Notes under the pieces: generated by a model
Seen by the model: only the letters and a program-made list of their open reading frames with translations
Told to the model about the DNA's origin: nothing
Databases searched by the model: none
Shown: positions 6,183 to 10,618 of the stretch, one piece after another
How the letters are laid out: the number at the start of each line of letters is the position of its first letter
Numbering within the stretch: the stretch's first letter is position 1
NCBI GenBank assembly: GCA_030590715.1
Contig: JAUVCU010000026.1
Span: 1 to 10,618, forward strand
Reading direction: 5' to 3'
Length of the DNA stretch: 10,618 nucleotides
Origin: Lentisphaeria bacterium
GTDB lineage: Bacteria; Verrucomicrobiota; Lentisphaeria; Victivallales; JAUVCU01
Position numbers and translations under genes: made by a program

Positions 6183-6593
6183 ATGCTTAAGATCGACGAG
6201 ATAAGAAAAGCAATCGAGATGGAGCAGCAGGAGGCCGAATGGGTCTGCGATATGCTCGAACTGATTAAGAAACTTTTGAATAAATCAGAAGAAGCCCTCA
6301 AAGAACCGTTGCCGGAATGTCTCCAGCAGGATCTTTTTTCGCTTTACACTGACCTTAGAGAAAATATCATCCGCAAACATTTCACTATTTACTACGAGAT
6401 ACATCCTAAGCCTGTAAAAGGTGGAATGAAAGTACAGCAGGGTGCAATAAAGTTCGAGCCTAAAACAAAGGAAGCAAAAACGTTATTAGGTCTTCACGAA
6501 GTTATTCTGTACCAATTCGGATACATAAAAAAAGAAGACCTGAAATACTCTGATCCAGACAAGGGGTTCGGGTACATAGACCCGAATGAATAA
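6183..6593 (+). CDS. Hypothetical protein, 136 residues
   Basis: I do not recognise this protein. It is a real gene by its signals: AGAGGAG (6168-6174) lies eight bases before the ATG, the codon use matches the neighbours, and it stops six bases before the convergent pgsA stop. Residues 1-40 are highly charged and likely helical or coiled coil. Residues 44-72 form a second amphipathic region ending in HFTIYYEIHPKP. A basic stretch follows (about 78-100). The end is rich in aromatic residues and glycine (QFGYIKK, GFGYIDP). It has two cysteines (C22, C46), with no signal peptide, membrane segment or known catalytic motif. A soluble cytoplasmic protein is likely. It faces away from the MBL-fold gene across a repeat-bearing intergenic region, which gives no firm functional clue. 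Confidence 0.8.
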   Translation: MLKIDEIRKAIEMEQQEAEWVCDMLELIKKLLNKSEEALKEPLPECLQQDLFSLYTDLRENIIRKHFTIYYEIHPKPVKGGMKVQQGAIKFEPKTKEAKTLLGLHEVILYQFGYIKKEDLKYSDPDKGFGYIDPNE

Positions 6594-6599
6594 TTTTCG

Positions 6600-7187
6600 C
6601 TATGCGTCTTCCAAATACAAACTTTTGTATCTCACAAAGTAGCTTAGACCGGAAATTACAGTTATTATTGCGACAACAATTAATGTTACCTCGTATGCAA
6701 TACCTGCATCTGCTCTAGTGATTCCTCCAAGATTGATCCAGCACGCTCCCGAAACACCGATAATCAGAAATTGAAGAATTGTTTTTATCTTACCGAGCTT
6801 ATCGGCTGCAATAACCACACCCTTTTTAGCTGCTAAAGTTCTCAGCCCTGTAACCATGAATTCACGAGAAATAATGATAACAGCCAAATAAGCAGGAACA
6901 GTCTCGGCATAAACCATCATAATATAAGTTGTTGCTACATAGATCTTATCTGCCAGCGGATCCATCAGCGCTCCGAAGTCGGTTACAAGGTCATATTTTC
7001 TAGCTATCCACCCATCCACAAAGTCTGTACATGCGGCAAATGCTGCAATCCAATAAGCGGCGAAATGAAGCCAGTATGCAAATGCATTCGTTTCAATAGT
7101 ATCGTTTATCTTGCCAACACTTGCTAAACAAAGAAAAACAAAGATCAGAGCAATCCTTGTTACTGTTATTTTATTCGGGAGATTCAT
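6600..7187 (-). CDS. pgsA: CDP-diacylglycerol-glycerol-3-phosphate 3-phosphatidyltransferase
   Basis: This integral inner-membrane enzyme makes phosphatidylglycerol phosphate from CDP-diacylglycerol and glycerol-3-phosphate, the committed step to phosphatidylglycerol. The complete CDP-alcohol phosphotransferase motif D-xx-DG-xx-AR-x8-G-xxx-D-xxx-D is present as D55, D58, G59, A62, R63, G72, D76 and D80. Several hydrophobic segments surround it. The protein begins MNLPNKITVTRI, the classic PgsA start. ATG 7187 is chosen over an in-frame TTG at 7208: AGGA lies nine bases before the ATG, the family starts here, and the predicted -10 box overlaps the TTG. The 195-residue length is normal. It lies downstream of rimO on the same strand, a recurrent order in several phyla, with a terminator between them here. 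Confidence 0.93.
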   Translation of the reverse strand: MNLPNKITVTRIALIFVFLCLASVGKINDTIETNAFAYWLHFAAYWIAAFAACTDFVDGWIARKYDLVTDFGALMDPLADKIYVATTYIMMVYAETVPAYLAVIIISREFMVTGLRTLAAKKGVVIAADKLGKIKTILQFLIIGVSGACWINLGGITRADAGIAYEVTLIVVAIITVISGLSYFVRYKSLYLEDA

Positions 7188-7196
7188 GTGTAGATT

Positions 7197-7200
7197 TCCT
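7197..7200 (-). promoter_or_regulatory. pgsA: Ribosome binding site fixing the pgsA start
   Basis: AGGA on the minus strand stands nine bases before ATG 7187. It supports this start over TTG 7208. Confidence 0.55.
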
Positions 7201-7236
7201 AACTTCAATTATAGATTTTATAGTCAAATTGAAGTT
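7201..7236. repeat. 10-bp inverted repeat around the pgsA -10 box
   Basis: AACTTCAATT (7201-7210) and AATTGAAGTT (7227-7236) are exact reverse complements across 16 bases. The minus-strand TATAAT at 7213-7208 overlaps one arm, so the dyad could be an operator for pgsA. No convincing -35 is present, so the promoter itself is tentative. Confidence 0.45.
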
Positions 7237-7249
7237 AATATCATAAGGG

Positions 7250-7297
7250 GGAAAAAGCAATTCCGCATTCACCATGAGTATGGATAAATGCGGAATT
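7250..7297 (-). terminator. Intrinsic terminator of rimO
   Basis: AATTCCGCATT (7259-7269) and AATGCGGAATT (7287-7297) form a perfect 11-bp stem, with an inner CCAT/ATGG stem in the loop. On the minus strand it is followed by GCTTTTTCC, a U-run. It begins 33 bases after the rimO stop and separates rimO from pgsA. Confidence 0.8.
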
Positions 7298-7329
7298 AAA
7301 TTATTAAAGTATTAGTTAGTCTTAAACAA

Positions 7330-8685
7330 CTAAACTAATTGACCTTCAAGGTCGTATTCTGAGTAACCTGTAATTTTAACTTTTACTTTATCACCAGGCA
7401 TAACAGAACCGTCATTTCTGATAATGATCGAATTGTCGATATCCGGAGCATCCATGTACGAACGCCCAACTCCAGAACCATCTTCCGCAGTTACATCTAC
7501 AAGAACATCAAACTCTCGACCAACCATCGCTTCGTTTTTAGACAAAGAGATTTCCTGCTGCAGCTGCATAAGCTTGTCACATCGCTCCTGTGCAACTTTG
7601 TGGTCAACTTGATTATCCAATGATGCTGCTCTCGTATACGGTTCTGCAGAATAAGTAAATGCACCCATACGGTCAAATTCGAATTCCTTGCAAAGGTCAT
7701 AGATTTCCTGGAAGTTCTCTTCGGTTTCACCAGGGTAACCAATAATAAATGTCGTTCTGAAACACATCTTCGGAACTTCTTTTTTAATCTTGTGTAGAAG
7801 GTCAACCGTTTCCTTCGTCGTAATTTTACGTCCCATGCATTCCAGAATGTTATCTGAAATATGCTGTAGAGGCATATCAAGATAAGGAAGCAGGTGCTTT
7901 GAAGTGTTGAATACCTCAATCAGTTCATCCGGGAAACTTGCCGGATGTGTATAAAGAACTCTTATCCAGTAATCTCCAGGTATCTTATCAATTTCCTTGA
8001 TCAAACCAGTCAAGCTTACGTTTGGATCATCACTATCATCACCGAAGAAGGTTGTATCCTGAGCAATAATAATAATCTCTTTTACACCGTTATTGATAAA
8101 AGCCTGCGCTTCTTTAACAGCAGAATCCAATGTACGACTCCTCAGCTTCCCACGTATACGCGGAATACTGCAGTAACTACAGTTATGATCACACCCTTCT
8201 GCAATTTTAAGATACGCATAATGAGGTGCAGTCAGCTGGATTCGTGGCGTGTTGTGGTCGTAAAGATATTTTGGACGTTTAGTCCTGATCATCTTTTCCT
8301 TAAGTCCGCCACCAAGCATGTTAGACATGTGCTCAGGAACGTTTTCCACTTCACTTATTCCAAGCCACAGGTCTACTTCCGGGAATTGTTCTTTGTAGAT
8401 CCCATCAACATCCCATTGATTAAGACATCCTGTCACCACAACAGAAAGAAATTCAGGAGCCTCTGCTTTCCAATCCAAAGCGTCTTTTATTGTATCAGAT
8501 GCTTCATTTCGTGCATCTGGAATAAAAGCACACGTATTAATCATATAAATATCAGCTTCCTCAAGATAAGGAGTTATACCGATATTAGCTTGAAGCAAAG
8601 CTGCCGCCATTACCTCTGTATCAACAAAGTTTTTAGGGCAACCAAGACTTACTATATATACAAGTTTTTCTGGTTGATTCGTCAT
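7330..8685 (-). CDS. rimO: Ribosomal protein S12 methylthiotransferase RimO
   Basis: This radical SAM enzyme adds a methylthio group to the conserved aspartate of ribosomal protein S12. It has three domains: an N-terminal UPF0004 domain with cluster cysteines C16, C52 and C87; a radical SAM domain with CX3CX2C at C165, C169 and C172 in EGCDHNCSYC; and a C-terminal TRAM domain from about 385. The opening SLGCPKNFVDTE is specific to the RimO branch as opposed to MiaB. MPLQHISD and FIIGYPGETEENF are conserved barrel segments. The 451-residue length is normal. The ribosome site (AGGT, ten bases before the ATG) is moderate. pgsA lies downstream on the same strand, and the upstream region is divergent to a slyX-like gene. 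Confidence 0.96.
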   Translation of the reverse strand: MTNQPEKLVYIVSLGCPKNFVDTEVMAAALLQANIGITPYLEEADIYMINTCAFIPDARNEASDTIKDALDWKAEAPEFLSVVVTGCLNQWDVDGIYKEQFPEVDLWLGISEVENVPEHMSNMLGGGLKEKMIRTKRPKYLYDHNTPRIQLTAPHYAYLKIAEGCDHNCSYCSIPRIRGKLRSRTLDSAVKEAQAFINNGVKEIIIIAQDTTFFGDDSDDPNVSLTGLIKEIDKIPGDYWIRVLYTHPASFPDELIEVFNTSKHLLPYLDMPLQHISDNILECMGRKITTKETVDLLHKIKKEVPKMCFRTTFIIGYPGETEENFQEIYDLCKEFEFDRMGAFTYSAEPYTRAASLDNQVDHKVAQERCDKLMQLQQEISLSKNEAMVGREFDVLVDVTAEDGSGVGRSYMDAPDIDNSIIIRNDGSVMPGDKVKVKITGYSEYDLEGQLV

Positions 8686-8750
8686 TTTTTACACTACCTA
8701 AATATATTTAACATAATTTATTCTAATTATTACTTCTATAAAGTTCGGGA

Positions 8751-8778
8751 ATTATAGTTCTATTTTAGTAAAAAACAA
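8751..8778 (-). promoter_or_regulatory. Candidate promoter of rimO
   Basis: On the minus strand, TTGTTT (8778-8773), a 16-base spacer and a consensus TATAAT (8756-8751) would start transcription near 8744 and give a leader of about 60 bases, rich in A and T. Confidence 0.45.
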
Positions 8779-8800
8779 CGATTGTTCACAACCTAGTTCT

Positions 8801-8920
8801 ACATAAATAATTGAACGGTAATTACCTCCTCATTCGCGCTATTTTGGCAAACTCAAAATTGTCACATAAATACCGTGAGGTTTTTATTTACTGTGTTACA
8901 TTGTCTGCCCACATAAATAC
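8801..8920 (+). repeat. Three ACATAAATA copies around a GGTAATTACC palindrome
   Basis: ACATAAATA occurs at 8801-8809, 8864-8872 and 8911-8919. The last two share the longer CACATAAATAC (8863-8873, 8910-8920). A perfect 10-bp palindrome GGTAATTACC lies at 8817-8826 between copies one and two. All are in the 246-base divergent region between rimO and the slyX-like gene, with the last copy ending 13 bases before the slyX start codon. Confidence 0.55.
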
Positions 8921-8931
8921 GGGAAGAAACA

Positions 8932-9144
8932 ATGAACGAACTAGAAGACAGAATAATCAAATTAGAATCATTGACTGCATTTCAGGACCACCTGATCGAG
9001 CAACTCAACGATGTTATCTACAAACAGCAACTTGAAATAGATGATATCAACAATCAGATTTCTGCGGTAAAACTTATGATGAAAGAAAACTCGACTCAGG
9101 AAGAACACCGTACACTGGCTGATGAAAAGCCACCACATTACTAG
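8932..9144 (+). CDS. slyX: SlyX family protein
   Basis: This is a 70-residue cytoplasmic protein with the full SlyX signature. The N-terminus alternates acidic and hydrophobic residues. LTAFQDHLIEQLND (14-27) and QQLEIDDINNQI (32-43) form a continuous heptad-like helix. A short polar linker ends in the diagnostic PPHY. SlyX was named from E. coli, where it lies near the FKBP-type isomerase gene slyD; its biochemical role remains unknown, and no slyD is visible here. The helical part predicts a homo-oligomeric coiled coil. The ribosome site GGGAAG is five bases before the ATG. The gene is followed by a strongly acidic protein that has its own promoter. Confidence 0.88.
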   Translation: MNELEDRIIKLESLTAFQDHLIEQLNDVIYKQQLEIDDINNQISAVKLMMKENSTQEEHRTLADEKPPHY

Positions 9145-9190
9145 GGAACGGCTCAAAACTCAAAGACTCCAGCACGTGTCCATACTGTAA

Positions 9191-9226
9191 TATCCATTGC
9201 ATCAGATCTGCTATCCATGCTATAAT
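9191..9226 (+). promoter_or_regulatory. Extended -10 promoter of the acidic protein gene
   Basis: TTGCAT (9197-9202), an 18-base spacer and consensus TATAAT (9221-9226) preceded by TGC give a convincing extended -10 promoter. TATCCAT occurs twice, at 9191-9197 and 9212-9218, 21 bases apart (two helical turns on the same face). One copy touches the -35 box and one lies in the spacer, so a regulator could bind there. Confidence 0.6.
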
Positions 9227-9278
9227 CAGCTTATTAACTATTAAGAAAATAGGCCTTAACATAAACACGGCTAAACGT

Positions 9279-9283
9279 GGGAG
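9279..9283 (+). promoter_or_regulatory. Ribosome binding site fixing the acidic protein start
   Basis: GGGAG stands seven bases before ATG 9291. The in-frame GTG at 9285 is only one base from it and so cannot be served by it. ATG 9300 is a more distant possibility. Confidence 0.65.
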
Positions 9284-9290
9284 AGTGGTT

Positions 9291-10538
9291 ATGAGTAATA
9301 TGCAGAGCTTTGAAAATAAGCTTAACGTACTCATTGACAACAAAGAATGCATAGAATGGATTCTTGCCAAAGAGCTGGAGCTCAGGTCAGAACTACTCAA
9401 ATTCTTCAAAGACGATCTGAAAGACATAGAAAAATCACTTACTGAAGCAAATTTTGGTGGAGACTCCGCACAGCTTACAACAGACTTACTTGAGACCATA
9501 ATAAAAACATATCAGGCACAATGGCAGCGTTCTTATGATTTGGTATCACCCGAGAATGTAAACGACGAAGAAGCTGATTTTTTAAAATCGAAGCAGCACA
9601 CAACAAGGGACGAGAAGACTTACAATCCCATAGCCAATGATAAATCAGAAGAAGAAAACCTTGATTTGGATGAACATGATATAATCGCTGACTATCAAAG
9701 CAGTTCCAGTGTAATCCACAATATTGATATCCCAGAGAACACGACAGCCTGCGAACTTACCGATATCAACCCCGAACTGGAAGAAGCGGAAATCCTTCAA
9801 GTGATGGATGAGCTGGAAGAGATCACTAACAGTGCTGATGAAGAAATCAGCAGCGAAAAATCTAAAATCACGTTAAATGATCTCGATGCAATTATTGAAC
9901 TTGAAGAAGAACTTGAACTACCTCATCCTGTGACCCAGGAAGATAGTGAAGGTGGAGAAGCAACAATTGACGAAGTACAGCCTATAATGGAAAGCTTCGA
10001 TTTGCAGGAAGAAGACTCGCTCGAGGAAGATCTAGAAGAAGTGACCAATGAAGTTGAAGAGTTACCTCAAACAGAAATAATCGAAGAAACCGCCGCAAAT
10101 ACAGAAGAGTTAACACTTACTGAGGCGACCGAAGAAGAACCACTTACAATGGAAGACTTGGAGTCTATTGCCGGTAGTGAAGAAGAATTGTCTGAAATTG
10201 AGCCTCCAACTCCAGCAGAGAAAACAGAGGTTCAAAGCGAGCCAGAAATCCTTCATTTCTCAAATGAAGAGATTACCGCAACCAGTCATGTTGGGCCTGG
10301 TGAAGCTTTTTCTATCATGAAAGAATCAGAAGCGGTTTTAGATGATATGCTTGAAGAGGGATACCCTGAAGCACTTTTAGAAAAACGACAGGAGCTGATC
10401 AAACTCAATATTTTAGTAAAAGAAAATGAAAGTTATAAATTCACCCAGAATGTCATTTTTATGAATGCCATGGAGGCAACGTCTATAATCACAGGGTTAT
10501 ACACAAGTAATTTCTCCAACACATGGTCGCCCGAATAA
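9291..10538 (+). CDS. Acidic protein with long Glu/Asp-rich linker, unknown function
   Basis: I do not recognise this 415-residue protein. It has no signal peptide or membrane helix. Residues 1-85 look like a helical bundle or coiled coil. Residues about 90-330 are strongly acidic and low in complexity, dense in Glu and Asp with Ser, Thr and Pro, and probably disordered. Degenerate units recur, for example LNDLDAIIELEEELE (195-209) and TMEDLESIAGSEEELSE (286-302). Residues about 335-415 are compact and mixed. LLEKRQELIKLNILVKENE followed by YKFTQ (382-386) could be a small winged-helix-like fold, but this is only a shape impression. The design suggests a scaffold or tether between two folded ends. 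It has its own promoter and terminator. Confidence 0.82.
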   Translation: MSNMQSFENKLNVLIDNKECIEWILAKELELRSELLKFFKDDLKDIEKSLTEANFGGDSAQLTTDLLETIIKTYQAQWQRSYDLVSPENVNDEEADFLKSKQHTTRDEKTYNPIANDKSEEENLDLDEHDIIADYQSSSSVIHNIDIPENTTACELTDINPELEEAEILQVMDELEEITNSADEEISSEKSKITLNDLDAIIELEEELELPHPVTQEDSEGGEATIDEVQPIMESFDLQEEDSLEEDLEEVTNEVEELPQTEIIEETAANTEELTLTEATEEEPLTMEDLESIAGSEEELSEIEPPTPAEKTEVQSEPEILHFSNEEITATSHVGPGEAFSIMKESEAVLDDMLEEGYPEALLEKRQELIKLNILVKENESYKFTQNVIFMNAMEATSIITGLYTSNFSNTWSPE

Positions 10539-10560
10539 ATAATTTACCGGCCAGAAAAAA

Positions 10561-10588
10561 GCGGATCTTGCACGAGGTCCGTCTTTTT
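10561..10588 (+). terminator. Bidirectional intrinsic terminator
   Basis: GCGGATCT (10561-10568) pairs with AGGTCCGT (10575-10582), including two G-U pairs, across TGCACG. CTTTTTG follows on the plus strand and an A-run (10555-10560) precedes it, so the same hairpin also ends in U residues on the minus strand. It ends the acidic protein gene and probably a convergent gene. Confidence 0.75.
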
Positions 10589-10589
10589 G

Positions 10590-10616
10590 TTACATCACAG
10601 TTCCTTCCTGCTCAAT
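10590..10616 (-). CDS. Possible last codons of a convergent gene (partial)
   Basis: On the minus strand one frame runs from the window edge as IEQEGTVM and stops with TAA at 10592-10590, just before the hairpin with a U-run in that direction. The terminator position suggests a real gene end. Eight codons are too few to identify it; the other two minus frames stop at once. Confidence 0.3.
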   Translation of the reverse strand: MEQEGTVM

Positions 10617-10618
10617 TA

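Noticed and set aside
7188..7208. Earlier TTG start for pgsA
   Set aside because: The family begins at MNLPNK, which is ATG 7187 with its own AGGA; the TTG overlaps a consensus -10 box.
7945..8757. A 270-codon open frame on the plus strand, antisense to rimO
   Set aside because: It lies wholly opposite the conserved rimO coding sequence, its translation is rich in Ile, Phe, Cys and His without any domain, and it has no ribosome site.
9074..9499. A 141-codon open frame on the minus strand across the slyX-acidic gene gap
   Set aside because: Its serine-rich stretch is the antisense image of the acidic gene, and it overlaps the strong plus-strand promoter. No independent gene signal.
1..10618. 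CRISPR array, tRNA, rRNA, transposon ends or prophage genes
   Set aside because: No regularly spaced repeats, no cloverleaf-like intergenic sequence, no transposase or phage proteins; all gaps are under about 250 bases.

Overview
The window is ordinary bacterial chromosome: densely packed, moderately AT-rich, with no phage, insertion-sequence, CRISPR, rRNA or tRNA signal. The best phylum-level guess, from recall and not from any search, is a Gram-negative bacterium of the PVC or Bacteroidota-like sphere, perhaps Lentisphaerota. The truncated topoisomerase subunit resembles Bacteroidota-type ParE. A SlyX-family gene suggests a Gram-negative cell. The rimO-pgsA order is widespread and not diagnostic. 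No gene-free stretch exceeds about 250 bases.

Left part, mostly plus strand (1-3305). The 3' third of a type IIA topoisomerase B subunit (parE-like) ends in a perfect hairpin. It is followed by a stand-alone radical SAM/SPASM protein. Next is a two-gene stress-type operon: a UspA-domain protein with a degenerate nucleotide loop and a SpoIIAA-like (STAS-type) protein, closed by a hairpin plus U-run that overlaps the stop codon. A methyltransferase with an N-terminal zinc ribbon follows.

Middle (3302-5964, minus strand). A membrane-bound protein with hybrid histidine kinase architecture meets the methyltransferase tail to tail, the two stop codons sharing the palindrome CTAG. This protein looks catalytically dead: the phosphoacceptor histidine is arginine, the ATP-lid glycines are gone and the receiver lacks its conserved Thr/Ser. 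An 11-bp AT-rich palindrome sits just upstream of its predicted promoter. Upstream on the same strand is a YycJ/WalJ-type metallo-beta-lactamase-fold hydrolase. Its upstream region carries a 10-bp direct repeat.

Right part (6183-10618). An unrecognised 136-residue protein (plus) converges on pgsA (phosphatidylglycerophosphate synthase, minus). rimO (ribosomal protein S12 methylthiotransferase, minus) lies upstream of pgsA, separated by a good intrinsic terminator. A divergent intergenic region with three ACATAAATA copies and a GGTAATTACC palindrome separates rimO from a slyX-like gene (plus). Last comes a very acidic 415-residue protein of unknown function, with a helical N-terminus, a long Glu/Asp-rich linker and a compact C-terminus. 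It has its own extended -10 promoter and a bidirectional terminator at the right edge.

No obviously new multi-gene system is visible. The strongest points for a second look are the pseudo-hybrid kinase with its operator-like palindrome, the acidic protein beside slyX, the usp/SpoIIAA-like pair with its altered ATP loop, and the repeat-bearing intergenic regions.
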